A DNA stretch of 64,000 nucleotides from Pycnopodia helianthoides. Lineage: Eukaryota > Echinodermata > Asteroidea > Forcipulatida > Asteriidae. Below, piece by piece: positions 13,531 to 26,470 of this stretch. Positions within the stretch are counted from its first letter, which is position 1; each line of letters opens with the position of its first letter. The notes beneath the pieces were generated by a model that did not search any database, was not told where the DNA came from, and saw nothing but the letters and a program-made list of their open reading frames with translations. The stretch lies in contig CM063258.1 in the NCBI GenBank assembly GCA_032158295.1, forward strand, positions 439,001 to 503,000, written 5' to 3'. The position numbers were made by a program, and so were the translations under genes.

Positions 13531-15766
13531 TAACAAGTAGCTAGAAAAGATTGACTGAACTTTTGTGTCCTCACCATCGGGAACCAGAATGTTGTACAAG
13601 TACACAAAGGTTAAAGTATCACCATGGATGGATATACGATGGCAAATGATCCAATTCAGTATAAACACAGGTTTCAGATTTCCTCAAGATAATGTGTATC
13701 AGGAAACGCACTCTAAAACTTGTTCAACAGACAATTTATTTACTAAGCAAAATATTGGCAGGAAACCAGTCAGTATTTACTGAGCATGGTATTTTGGCTG
13801 GCAACCTGTTGCTGCAAAGCAAGTATTTTCTATGCTAAGCAACCTTTTGTGCTTAACAGTTTTACACAATTTGAACCAGGAAACAAGCTCTTCAAGATGT
13901 CTCAAATCATTATCAATTCAATGTTTCTAGCAAATGTCACAGGCCTTGTTATTTGTACTTATTGAAAGATCCTTCAGCTAAAGAAGGTTTAACAAAATTA
14001 ACAACATCAATATTATTATCAGTAATGAGTGCTTATAACACACCAATTAATTAAAAAATCTCAACTTACAGGCAATAGATGTGTGAATATGATATTAATT
14101 ATATGCACCTGTCCTGCCCATTGTGTGATTGTCTCATTACTCCTACACATCTAGCCCTTCAGAAGATGAAGTAAATGGTGATTCAGTTCCACAGAAGAGA
14201 TTATCTCATCAACTATTCATGAAGATTAAATTACCCATATCTTTCCCCTTATGAATATTCAACATCTAAAGTGCCATGCATTAATGCTCCCAAATGTAGC
14301 CAGGCTATTTTCTGTTTGGGGAATTCAACAAAGACTGGGTAAATGTTGTGGATACCTAGGAGTCTTGACACTTGACATAAATATTTCAGTTGAAGAAAAT
14401 TACTTTGAAAGGAAGTCATTTCCTGGTGGAAAGGTGCACATGTGTGAAAGTAATTTATTTTTGTAATATTCAAGGTTGTTACAGTACATGTAATCTATAG
14501 CTCCATGATGTACATAAATAGTAACAGTTTGTTTTTATTGTGTGTTTTTCAACCTAGGGGGAATAAGAGAACATTGTATGTGTACTGTAATTTTTCAAAT
14601 TAATTCATCATCTTCCAAATGGCACTTCCAAATGGCAGATTTTACCCCAAAATGATGCTCTTTTTTGTGTGAACTAGTTTGAAATTCAGATAAGAAAAAA
14701 ACAAAACAAAAAACCCAGAAAGAGCAAAATCAGATATCCACTTGTACAGCGGTTTTCTCAAAAAATCAGCCAATAAGCTGTACTCCTAAACAACCAGTTT
14801 CCTAAGAATCCATGGAGACTAAAACAAAACCAACCAATCACACAACCTAAACTCTATTTATCAATTCAAATCCGTTTGTCATTTCTGTCATGTACTCATT
14901 CACTGTAAATTTATACACATCAATACAAATGCAATCATCTATCTATAGCTCCAGAAGATCTTTAAATACAGATACTCACTGAACCTTTCCAACTGAAACC
15001 AGAAATAAGGTAACTCGGTCAAATGTTCATATATACTGATGTTAGTCAAGTTGATTTTGACAAATGTCACGGTTCAACGATTTACGATTGCTTAGAAGGG
15101 TACTCTGTGTATTCACTTGATGATCAGTTTACCGTCACTCAAGGTAAAGAAGCCTCCACCATGCCAAGGAATAAACGGAAAGCTTAACTCTTTCCTGTGA
15201 TTCCTACAGGAGTTGAGGGTTTGATAATCTAGGCCAAGCATAGAAATTCCCAAGAGATGGCCCTCTATAAATGGGTCACAAGACAACCATGTTCAGAATG
15301 AAGGAATCCTTAAGGTGGACACTGTCATCTGAAAGGTGTAACCTGCCTGGCCATACAATCCCAAGGTAAATGTAACACCATCCTATGCATCACCACAATG
15401 CATTGTTTACCTAACACACAATAGCTCAAGACTACTACCCCACCAATTAATATTGTCTGCTGCGGATATTACAGAGTCTGTTTCTATGTGAAATCCAAAA
15501 CCGCTCGGCAAATAGGCCGCTCGTGGCCTGGGCTACGTAATACCCCTAAATGCATGCTTTCAGGTTTTAAGACAGTCCTAGGTAAACGATGAGAGATACG
15601 GTTGGACATGAGGGGTCTTAAGTGTACACACAATTAAGACCAGGTGCAGGAGAGTAAGTTACTACTGGGACTATACATGGACATTTCAACTGCATGGGGT
15701 GTGATGATCAATTACTCAACGCCATAATAAACTCCGTTCATAAAAACACTGATAAAGAGATGCACA
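13531..15766. other. Non-coding stretch
   Basis: AT-rich, with no repeat or exon recognised. Confidence 0.5.
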
Positions 15767-15976
15767 ATAGACCGTATTGAATAACTCCTTTGTTGCTATG
15801 AAAGTCGCCATCTTGTAGGGCAAACCGTATGCGCGTCTAAACGCGTACATCAATGAAGCACGCTGCGCACAGCGTTCCCGGTTTGATTTCTACGGCACAC
15901 GTACGCACACGTACACGCACACGCTATGTTGTAGGGCAGGTTTTTGAATGGTGATGTCATATTCAATACGGTCTAT
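15767..15976. mobile_element. MITE with ATAGACCGTATTGAAT ends, copy 1
   Basis: 210 bp with perfect 16-bp inverted ends ATAGACCGTATTGAAT / ATTCAATACGGTCTAT. GC-rich interior with CACGTACGCACACGTACACG-like runs. Confidence 0.9.
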
Positions 15977-16789
15977 ACAACTCAATTTACACAGTTCTAC
16001 AGCTACATACCCTTTTTATCATCTTTAAAAGAGACTAAGAGAGCTTACACATTAAAATATTTTTACACTTTTCTTGATGTTCGACTTTAACATTCCAGGT
16101 TGGATTCTGAAAGTAACCTGATAACTTTCTAGAAGTACGAGTATTTCACCCTCTCAACGAACTAGTATGTAAATTGTGCAGACCGCCCTCAATGCATTAA
16201 ATGAATCACTATTCAGCTACTGCCTCAATTGGAGCAAACCACAGTGACTGGCCAGACCATCTCACAGCACGTACCAGAAAGGGTTTTTTGTGAGTGATGT
16301 CTACAAGTGGTTACTTCACCAATGTCTGGCCAAAGTCAATTTTGTGTCTACCCATAGCTTTCACTACTCTGACAGGCCTGACAGCTTTGGGATGGATGGG
16401 CGCCATAGTGACACCTATACTGCATTGTTGATAATGGAACTCCTAAAAGTACTGCACTCCTCTCAATTACAGAATGCAGGGGAAATGAAAAAGATGTAAG
16501 CCAAGCATTTTTAGGCAATTATTGTATCGTCTATGTAAAGGGAGTCAAGACTAATTGTAATTAATAATAATAAAAGTTCCTTCTTGAGCCCCTATTGAAC
16601 AAGAGTATCACCGTCTTGTCTTAGTAGATTTGGCTACATCAAAATCAGTGAAGATATTTTGTGACTCACAAGTTGGTCTACCGAAATTACTGTAAAATTA
16701 TCCCTTCTCTGAATTTTCTCAATGTACAACCAGCATCATTTATATTGTAACCATTAGATTTAGGAAGCATGGAATTTGGCCTTTGATTG

Positions 16790-17102
16790 CAGGGTTTTGC
16801 CCACAGTGTTCGGTGCCGGAAAACCCGCCCGGCACTCAGGATTCCCTAACCACCACTGGCAGAGTTTTCTCTGTTTTTGACCACCACACATTTTCCAAAT
16901 TTGTAAATTGCACTTGCAATTTCCTTTCAAAGGTTTTCAATGAAATGTAAATTTGGATATTTACCAGTAAAAATGGTATCCAAAGCCAAAGTACTTCTTT
17001 GATTTCAATCTATTTATCATCATGTACCATGTAACATATCCATCTCGGAGATGGTTTCCAGGGAAACATTTTTCCACCACTAAAGAAATCCTGGGCAGAA
17101 CC
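16790..17102. mobile_element. MITE with CAGGGTTCTGCCCA ends, copy 1
   Basis: About 310 bp, strongly similar in the same orientation to 56503-56824. Ends CAGGGTTTTGCCCAC and CTGGGCAGAACC. Interior marker CACACATTTTCCAAATTTGT. Confidence 0.85.
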
Positions 17103-17935
17103 ATGTGATTGAGATGAAAACAGTTTTCATTGAGCAAAAGGACACTTCATTATCCAGAAAACTTAAAAGTCTGTTAAGTTTCTGACTTTTTAAAGGAAAT
17201 TTCCAAGGGGTAAAAATACCAAGAACATGGCAACAAAGACAATGACCTCCTTGGCATTTGTGAAATTTGAGACTTGCTGTAGAGCAACATTTCACAGTGA
17301 TGTGCCTTGCTCAAGGCAGCGCCATCTGAAAAATATCTGAATATGATAATTGCTGCCACCATTCAAAACATCCGATAACATTCAGGTATACCCAGAAGAC
17401 AGTAAAGTGCCCACAGACCTTCTCCAAATACAACCCCTGGATATGTCAGTCAACAGTTTCACACCTACATCCCATAACCCCCAGCAACCCTAGAAAATTG
17501 GTCTCTCTAAGGAAACCTACATAAGATTATTACCATGGAGGAATTTATCTGAACCTATGGAGGAAGCATGCCTAACAGCCTCAGGCCTCAGGCCAAGTGG
17601 CAACTACCTTATCATGCTATTTTTGTGATAGATCATTGAAGAAATACTGACATATCAATGATCTTCTTGACTTACTGGCTGGTTCCTACATTGAATCATC
17701 ATCCACTTCTAAATTGAATTCAGAAGGTATTGCATAATATCAAACCCACAGAAGAGTGTCTAATTCATAGCGTGTAATTTAAGAGTTTAAGAATTGAAGA
17801 ATTGGGATGAATCAAGTAAGGTTGACGAAGTTTGAAGGTATCTTGACACTAAATGTCTCGATCAATGTACACCTTCAAAACAATGAGGGCACTCTTTACA
17901 CTAGAAGCTGGTATGCAAATTTAGCATAGCACTAC

Positions 17936-18343
17936 TTAAAGGAACATTACAGAACTGGTAAGAGAAAAACTTGTAAAATATACTTTTTGATCACAGATTT
18001 ACATAAAACTTACACGGTCTAATGATGATGATAGTAGAAAACATCCCTTGAAATATTTCTGTCTGAAATGCCACATTTGATGAGAAATTAATAAACTATT
18101 TTTCCGATTGGAGTTTATCGCTCAGTGAGCGTTTTATTCATTTGTTGAATCTATATGATTTCATGCAAATGTGTAATCGGTTTTTCACTATTTTCTCGTG
18201 ACCCAGATGGTCGATCGATCTCAAACTTCTACAGGTTTGTCAGTTTATGGTGGATGACATACATGTATGGTGGATTACATAAAGTGCTTACACTGCAAGC
18301 AACTGTTTTGTTAGCAAAAACCAATTCTGTAATGTTCCTTTTA
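17936..18343. mobile_element. MITE with AAAGGAACATTACAGAA ends, complete copy
   Basis: About 405 bp, inverted ends AAAGGAACATTACAGAA and TTCTGTAATGTTCCTTT, flanked by TTAA and TTTA. An open frame of 128 codons that crosses it is not a gene. Confidence 0.85.
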
Positions 18344-21300
18344 GTAAGATGCTACAAAGAACCTCATTTGATGACTTTGAATTGTGTATTTATGCATCTC
18401 ATTACTTGGGATGAAAGGCAGTTATTTTTGTTGGGTTTTGAGACTTCGTTTGCTGAGAATATTTCAATAATTCTTATTACAAATAAGGTGAAAAGAAATG
18501 GGTTGGCTTTAAGATTTTTAATTCAATTATCTGACATTTAAACTGCTTAATTGCCTGTGTGAAGTTCATCAAGGCATTATAATTTACTACACAATACAAC
18601 CTTGCTTATGGTACATACATGTACGTTTGTGTGGACAGCATAATAAAGAAAATGTTTGAGGTGCTCTTCTCTTGTGATCACTATGGTATGCCCTCAGGTT
18701 CTTCTGCAAATTGCCTCCATTTGCATGCGATCCTACCAAAATTCAACACTTGAATGGAAATTATGCCAGCCACAGATTATCGCTCTATCCACTTGCCTCC
18801 CAAATTGCCCGAGTAAGGACAAAGGCACGATGCGATGAAAACGAGAAACGAGCGGAACTTAAAACCCCACTGCGCTAGGCTGGAGGGCAGGATTGGGGTA
18901 AAGCTGGTACATTGATTTATCCCCCACGCCCAGTCGAGCTGTAACCAGGGATTAGTGGGGTGGAAGCGCAAGTGAGTTGGTCCATTAATGCAAGAGATGC
19001 CGGTGTGGACATGAACATGGGTGTAACTGATACTTGTTCAGTATTGGACCAGAACAAAGGACTTAGGGTCCAGCTGAACCGCCCAACAACTTTTTATTAA
19101 GAGCTAAGGATTGGGTTCCAGTTTAATGAAACCAAAAAGTACTCACGAGTATGGGAAAAATATCTCAGATCAAAGAATTTGAAAAGAGCCTCACGTACAT
19201 GTATTTGAACTTAATTTTTCAAGCAAACATGGTAAGCTTGCTTGCCTATGCTAACTACATGTGCTTCTAGAATTTAGGAGAAATTTAACACAATCTCGGC
19301 TGATCTGCCTGATATCCTTTTTGTACTACTTTACATGCACGTTTTAAATACAAGTCAGGAACGCAAGACCACTAAATACTGCTTTGTGAAATCTTACATT
19401 AATACAGAGCTTTGAGTTTGGTTGATTTCCTTGCTTTCACAACCACATTTCAGGAATAACTCTTAAAACTGGTTGGTGTTTGCCATTTTTTGTCAGAGAC
19501 ATATATTAAAGATAGGTTAATGAATAACCCTTGATATAACAGAAATGACTGACTAGCAATTAGCTAGACTAATTATAGATGATGGCATTCAATCAAAACA
19601 AAAGTCCAATGTTTACATATCAGGTAAAAAGTTCACAGTTGCAAGGCTTCACTAGAATCAGGAAGCATTCAAAAACAAACTGCAGTTCTACTGTACACAT
19701 AAATATATGGTGAAGACACACAGAACCACTCTATGACAGGATGATCCCGTTATGAAGCCACTGTATTCACAACCAGCCCTTCAGTCCATTGTCAAATCTC
19801 AGTAAACCACGTGAACATGTTTTGCATTATGACAGAATGTCAACTCTGTATCCTGAGAAAATGTCAAGCCGCTGTGCCTGCAACCAGCCTTGTGTCATTT
19901 CTGTAATTCTGGATATGACAGGTTTTTGATCCGAATTAAGTCCTTAAAGACACTGTGGTGAAACTTGTATCAGTTAAGCTGCTCAACAGTACTGTGCCCA
20001 ATGTCATGGCTTTGCTTTTTGCATAATTCTGCGCTTACAGCCTACAGAATCATTTGGTAAGCAGCACCATGAAGTGAGCCCTGCACAATTCAAAGAGGAT
20101 CCTTGTCCATGGTTAGCTATGTACCATGTATGTCAACCTTATCAGAAGGGTTTACTGTATATCGACCAACAAACTAAAATTGACTTTTCTTGAGTGTATT
20201 TTGCCAAACTCAGATAATATTTGGGGAGGGGACAAGTTTCAAAGAGTTAACATCGTTAATGTTTAGATAAGTCACCCAACACCCAGAGACAACAGGGGCA
20301 ATTATCTTTGATCCCGTCATTTCTCTTCTGGAGACCAATTCACAGGGTGTGAAGGCAATGCCATGATATTGCTTCCAGCAATGATAACACTTCATAGCAC
20401 AGTACAGCTCATGTTTGTCGTAGGCCACCGAGCTTAAAATTAACACACACACAGGTGATAAAAACGTCAGCTGGGATGGAGTGTGTGAGTAGCATTCGTG
20501 AGTCAGGGTTTTTTCCTTGTGGCGGCTCACAAGTGCGAAACCTAATTTAGCCGCACGCACGTCTTGGCTCATGTTTCCATTGTCCCTTGTGAGGTAAGGC
20601 CCGGTTCCCCCAGGACGAGAGGAGATCTTGGCAGCCACTTGAGACGCCTTTATGCGGGCTAAATGAGCATAATGCAGCGCTCTATGTACTCAACTGTTTA
20701 CCATCTCACATCTTGAATGAGAGCCGTCAGAAAATGTTCTCCAAAATTAATGTAATCCAAGGCAACCTTACTTTATTAAAAAGGTTTCTCTTACAGTGGA
20801 CTTGAAATTGAATTGAAAGAACTTATTTGTGCAACCTTAATTCGCCTGTAGTACAAAACTTGGCAACGTGTAAATTGAGAAGCAAGTTTCAAAACATCAG
20901 TTTTTCTTTTGAATTTACAAGTTTTGGAATAACCGAATCATGAGTGTATGACAAGGGGCTATTTCCCTGAATTATATTTGAATTAAAGACAAAAAATCAT
21001 TTCCGTTGGTCTTTTTTTGAGTCAGGGTAACTGAAGAGTTTGTCAAAGCATAAATTCTGTAGAATTGAAAGGGAACTAAACATTTTGGTAAAGAAATAAG
21101 AACCTTGACTTTATTTCTACAACAAGAGGCTATACATAAATGTACATCCAGAATTATTTGAAAAGGAACAATTTAAAATTCCTCAATTGTTCCCATTGTT
21201 GCTGAACTTTTAATACTTAATTTTGTTTTAAGCGAAACCTCTACAAAATTAATTTTTGAGGACTGTTTGACCAAGGTTTTTTAACTGTAGTCTAATCTTT

Positions 21301-21893
21301 TTCTTCATTCTTCAACTCAACTGGGGAAAAATATTTGGAACTGAGGAAAACACTTTGAGACTTTTAAATCATGACGCAGAAATTTTGTTTTTCTCCATCC
21401 AAAGCAATATAACCAAACCAAGACCGGAATGAAAAGTGGTTCTGGTCTCTTCAGTCGATTTTCCAAAATTTCGAACTCTAAGCATATTAAAATATGATCT
21501 TTGTACTGATTACAGTGACAACTTACCAATTCTACGCAAAGAGTAGTTTAACTGGTGGATCTGTCTCTCTAGGAATAGTACAGCTACAACCACCACGACT
21601 ACCAACACCACGGAAAGTCTATTTTGTAACATGGCTCGGTGTGGAATCATAGAGAATTTTGCCATTTGGCGAAGTCAAGACAGTCACTGCATGAACTTGC
21701 TGGGAGGTCCTCTCCTTTAGTGAAGAGAGATTGTAGTGAGGAGGCAATGTCTTCAGGATGGTGGTGTTTGTGTGTGTGTAGGTCAAGATCTGTTTGACGT
21801 TATTGGTAGTGGTCAACAGAGAAAGTACAATAGTTGAACCATGACGATCTGTAGAAATAGATAGAAAGAGGTTTATCAACTTAATGAGTTTAT
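18344..21893. other. Non-coding or unrecognised stretch
   Basis: No transposon recognised. It holds the open frame 20210-20638 on the minus strand (142 codons, start ATGGCTGCCAAG). That frame is moderately GC-rich but has no family resemblance I can name and no visible splice partner. Confidence 0.45.
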
Positions 21894-22091
21894 GTGGAGT
21901 AAGAGCAACTATAAATATAAATATGAATAGTAAACCATTTCTCCTGAAGACGAGCAGAGTATACTGTTGGAAACGTCGAGACCAAACCGGCTCTTTTCAG
22001 AGCCAACACTCCTCCAAAAGAGATTTTACATATGGTTGTACCCGCAAGTTTACTATTCATATTTATATTTATAGTTGCTCTTATTCTCCAC
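21894..22091. mobile_element. Inverted repeat with 40-bp AT-rich arms around a Penelope-like motif
   Basis: The arms start GTGGAGTAAGAGCAACTATA and continue with ATAAATATGAATAGTAAAC; the inverted copy ends at 22091. The centre contains CCTGAAGACGAGCAG, AACTG-side bases and GGAAACGTCGAGACC. From memory this resembles the stem-loop motif at Penelope-like element termini. That assignment is tentative. Confidence 0.5.
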
Positions 22092-22162
22092 ACCATGCAA
22101 AGCTTCAAACACCATTTATGTGGAGTGTTGTGGTGGAGCAGAATGCACTGGAATCAAGTCCT

Positions 22163-22361
22163 GGGCCCAGTTTCATAGAGCTGCTTTTTTTAAAGCACAA
22201 AAAGCAGATAAGCACAAACAAATAATGCTTACCAGAATAAGGTTACCAGCCAAACCACCATGTCACATGTACAAATTGTGACTGGTATCATGCTCCTTTC
22301 TGCTTAGCAGACACATGTTAAGCGACATTTTCAGCTTAAGTAGCTCTATGAAATTGGGCCC
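22163..22361. mobile_element. Related MITE with GGGCCCAGTTTCATAGAG ends
   Basis: 199 bp. Ends GGGCCCAGTTTCATAGAGCT and AGCTCTATGAAATTGGGCCC. The interior differs from the 59229 family but shares end style and the word AAGCAGA, so it is probably a sister family. Confidence 0.8.
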
Positions 22362-22363
22362 TG

Positions 22364-22560
22364 GTTGCCAAGTCATTGGGGTGTGGGTTCGAATCCCAGC
22401 CATGAACCATGTTTCCTTGAGCAATAATCACTTCTCTGCACCCAGGGGTAATGGGTACATATGAGAGTCAGAGCAGAGATGGTTCTTTTGATTGATTTGG
22501 CGTGATGTGATATTTACTTGGCAGCACAGGGAGCTGAGATGGTTTCAGGAATAAAATAAA
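22364..22560 (+). mobile_element. tRNA-derived SINE fragment
   Basis: Starts in the tRNA head (GGTTCGAATCCCAGCCATGA), followed by CACCCAGGGGTAATGGGTAC and GGCGTGATGTGATATTTACT. It abuts the MITE ending at 22361. Confidence 0.68.
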
Positions 22561-22561
22561 T

Positions 22562-24594
22562 GAACTAGTAACCATGGTAATAATGTTCATGCTGAACCAT
22601 GAGCATCAAAATTTGTGGATACCAGTGCCATATTCATAGGCCTATATATCAATTTATTTATATAATGTATTATAATACATCATTAACATTAAAACCTAGG
22701 AATGATGAAGGAAAGCAAAAACAATTTCTTGCTCCTGCACAGCTTAAAAGCCATGGATGAAATTAAGCTAACATTTCTCACAGTATTTTTGTTTTGACAA
22801 ATCTTCAAACATTTGTATTTATAAACACGATTGGAGGCTCACTGCATGATGACTGGCCGATGTGCTTGGTGGGTTGTGAAACACATTAACAATAATTGGA
22901 AGAATGAAATGTGGCTACAGTTTCAAGCAGGCTTCGAGATACCCTGACGCCTTAGCGCTACTAGTGTTTAGTCCAAAAAATAAAGAAAAGGTTAGGTGTT
23001 CCTGTTTGCTGCGCAAAAATTACCTAGATGATCTCATTTTTGTTTGGGGTTATTCTAGAAGCAATCAATTATAAAGATTCCGGTTCACCATTAATTGTTC
23101 TTTACATGACTTTATAAACAAAACAAATGATTGGACAAAGCCCCTGGGCCCAAGTGGATGCCCCCATCCTTTCTGTACATTGCCAGGGGGCTAAAAATAG
23201 CCCCAGTGTATGTATATCAGGTGTCTATTTCTACCCCTGTCATGGTCAAGTATGATGCATTTGTCAATTTAGGTCTTTTGAACATTACGACCACTCTTTT
23301 TATCAGGACTCTTTTCAAAATTTGTTTACAAAAAAAAGATGGAAAAAAAGGTCAAGAACCTTCTAACATTCAATGTACCCTGCAGGCCTACAATGTACAA
23401 AAACCAGTGACTCAAAAGTGTATCTATTGATACATGTAGATCCTTTAACTGATGGTATAAAGCTACAGTACGTATCGTATTGCAGATTGGTTACTGTGTT
23501 TTTATCAAAGTGAATGCATTCTGACAGTGAACAGTCAACCCCTACCATGGACTGATCATTCAATGTCATTCAATGGCTTTGTTTGGTAAAAGCTCCTTGT
23601 CATTGTCAGATAGTGACAAAGTATATCACTTAGCAACGGAAGCCGATGAATAGTATAATATTGCTTATGCAGAGTTTACATTAAAATGTGTATGCTGGCG
23701 ACATCATTCATTTAGTTACAACGTGCAAAGTAATATCGCGTACTACCTGTAAATTACAAACTGGCCTTGGACTTCATCATTGAAGTAGCACGATCACATT
23801 CATTTTACACAAAGAGCAAATCCGTTAGAAGGATCCACAGAATCCTTTGCAGAGGCGGGATTGGGGGAGGGGGGGCGGGATGAGGGATAGAGGGAAGGGG
23901 ATAGCTTGGAGTCAAATGTCAGGGGACTAGGGTTTCACTACACTAGTCTACACACATGTAGTGTGCTACCAAAGCAGGCACTGGATTAATTTGGGCTAAA
24001 TTGGATCCCATAAAGGATTAACTATTGGTAAGGAAGTAAACAGGATTTGGCAATGATAAAATATGCGAAAATCAGAGGATTGAACAAATTTAAGGCAGTT
24101 CATACATATGTACTTGATGCAAAGAGTTATATGTAAAAAGAAATTTGGCAATGAAAATTCACTGCGATGGATTGAACCATTTAAAATGTGTTTGAATTTT
24201 GTGCTTTTTGTTTTGATGTCCCAAACTGTTTTGCAACATATCAGCATGAGTGTTGAACTTCCCTTTTTAAGCTTGGTAAATTTTTTAAATGAAAATTCTG
24301 TCAGATGTTCAACAGGATCCTTGATACAATATTTACTATTATTTCATTCATCAAGTTTGATACTAATAATAAAGGTAGTGGATATGTTCGACTCAATCAT
24401 TGAAAATAGACATTTCAAAAACTTGCCCGCTAAAACTTCAAATTTTTTGCACACGTGCAATTTTTGAACTAAAGTCTGCCACACAAATATAACTTGTCTG
24501 GTATACTTTTCACAGTAAACTATGAAATTGACACGAAATACATGATTTGCATGAATAATTCCCTTTGATACACAGTGGAGGTATAAAAAGCATA
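22562..24594. other. Non-coding stretch
   Basis: A G-rich patch at 23860-23905 stands out. Otherwise there is nothing I can assign. Confidence 0.5.
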
Positions 24595-24817
24595 ATAGAC
24601 CCTTCCCATGAAATATGCAAATTGAACATCGCCGTGGCACTCACCCTACTGGTTGGCAAAATAAGTGATCATCGCGCCCTTTTGCATGGGACTGATGGTG
24701 GCGTGACGCACACACGTTTGTGCGTCTGCCTAGTGCACAACTCTATGGAGTTTGCCAACCAGCAGCGTCTGTACGCATGCGTGAATGTAATTTACATATT
24801 TCATGGGAAGGGTCTAT
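24595..24817. mobile_element. MITE with ATAGACCCTTCCCATGAA ends
   Basis: 223 bp. Perfect 23-bp inverted ends starting ATAGACCCTTCCCATG. A second, inner symmetry involves GTTTGCC/GGCAAA around 24652 and 24749. The ends resemble those of the 15767 family in their first seven bases. Confidence 0.9.
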
Positions 24818-25019
24818 TGCTGGTACGGTTGCTGTCAACCAGTCTGATGCCACCTACAATGTATTCTTGAACAAAAATACATTTTAAAACAAAAACAAAA
24901 AACCTACAAAGTATATATTTAGGCCAATTGAAAACTTATAGCTTTCATTGTCAGAATTAATGGCTTCCGCAGTGGCTATGGCTGGATTGACAAAGTCCTA
25001 TTCTCCTTCAATGTGTGTT

Positions 25020-25197
25020 GTGGCCAAGCAGTGTAGTGCAGCGTACTCAAGTTCTGATGGCTAAATCAATGGAGTGTGGGTTCGATTCCCGGTCATGACA
25101 CTCATGTCCTAGAGCAAGGCAGTTAACCATTCTTCTCTTAAACCAGGTGTATTTGACTAACCCCTTGGCACAAATTTAAGCAGTATTGGGTTGTATG
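25020..25197 (+). mobile_element. Related tRNA-derived SINE, left part, split by the hAT-like element
   Basis: TGGCCAAGCAGTGTAGTGCAG, ACTCAAG, B box GGTTCGATTCCC, then GAGCAAGGCAGTTAACC. The sequence resumes past the hAT element at 26471 with CACCCCAGG. Confidence 0.72.
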
Positions 25198-26462
25198 CAG
25201 TGTTGTAGTCTCGAGACCGGTCTCGGTCTCGGTCTCGAGACCACTTTTTGCTGGTCTTGGTCTCGGTCTCGGTCTTGATACCCTGTGGTCTCGGTCTTGG
25301 GTCCTCGATCTGTCTCGCTCGAGACCAGCAAAATATTCAAATTTATTTGATTTATTCAGATAGCAAATAGTTTAAGAAAACTTGCAGTTTGTACAGACAA
25401 CCTCGCTTGTGGTTGTGTGAGCTTGCACACAGCGAGCTGTATGTACTGTACATGTACATGTACATAGTGCCATGTGTGTGCTTATGCCATCGCTTTACCC
25501 ATCATGAGTTCGATAAAATTGGGAGCGAGTTTCTAGCTATGACCAAAACATGCACTACTCGTTGTGAAATGTAAACAGGTGCATTGCGCATGGTGCAAAC
25601 AGGTGCATACACTACAGTACGAGTTCGCTAGAGTGGCATGATAAAATAAAGTTTTCGCTTTTTTTTAAAACGATTATCACAAGATGTCCAGTAATTCTGC
25701 TGTAATAAGATTTGGTTGTAAGGACCATAAAGGAAGGTAACAAGAAACATTCTGCAGTTGGCATTTTTTGCTCAACGACAAATCGAATCACGGATTATCG
25801 GGGACAAGTTCAGTATTCACTATGCATTTAAGTCGGGCCTATAAAGCCAAGTAAGTAACACAAATTAACATTACTCAAATTGATTTCATTGTTCATGATT
25901 CTCAGTAAACTGCAAATTGAATGTCAATTATAACACTGATTAAGCCATATCTTAGTTTCACTTTTGTATATGATATTCATGAAAGTGGATAAAAATGTAA
26001 CGTTTTTACATTATGATCAAGAAAAAAACCCATTGACAATGCACGTTTGTCCATGTTGATGTTTCTGAGCTGAAGTGCAATGAAGATATTCTGTAAATGG
26101 ACAGGAACCTATACAAAAAACAACTGTTTGGGCACATTCCTGAATCCGAAAGAACAAACTTTGATTGTTGATAAATATTGTATTATCCAGTACAGTATTG
26201 TTGTAAAACAAGTACACAAAAGATTTCACAGTAATTATCTAGCAGCAAAAGACATACTCAGCTTGTTTTACATCAATAAAAGACTTTCATTTAATTTTTT
26301 ATGTGTCTAATTTTATTACATGTATGTAATTTACACATGTGGTCTCGAGGTCTCGGTCTCGGTCTCGGACCAAAAGGTCTCGGACCAAAAAGTCTCGGTC
26401 TTGAATCGGACCTTAGGGTCTCGGTCTCGGTCTCGGACTCCCAGGTCTCGACTACAACACTG
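25198..26462. mobile_element. Non-autonomous hAT-like transposon with GGTCTC-rich ends and 8-bp target duplication
   Basis: 1265 bp. Inverted ends CAGTGTTGTAGTCTCGAGAC and its counterpart GTCTCGACTACAACACTG. Perfect 8-bp direct duplication GTTGTATG at 25190-25197 and 26463-26470. Both subterminal regions are arrays of GGTCTC (25203-25325 and 26340-26450). CAGTG termini with an 8-bp duplication are typical of hAT. No transposase was found. It sits inside an older SINE-like sequence. Confidence 0.92.
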
Positions 26463-26470
26463 GTTGTATG

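Noticed and set aside
18155..18541. 128-codon plus-strand open frame
   Set aside because: Most of it lies in a MITE, and the second MITE copy at 44235 breaks the frame.
21930..21990. Confident hammerhead ribozyme call
   Set aside because: The CTGANGA and GAAAC boxes are present, but the stem between them does not pair well by eye. Kept only as a tentative finding.
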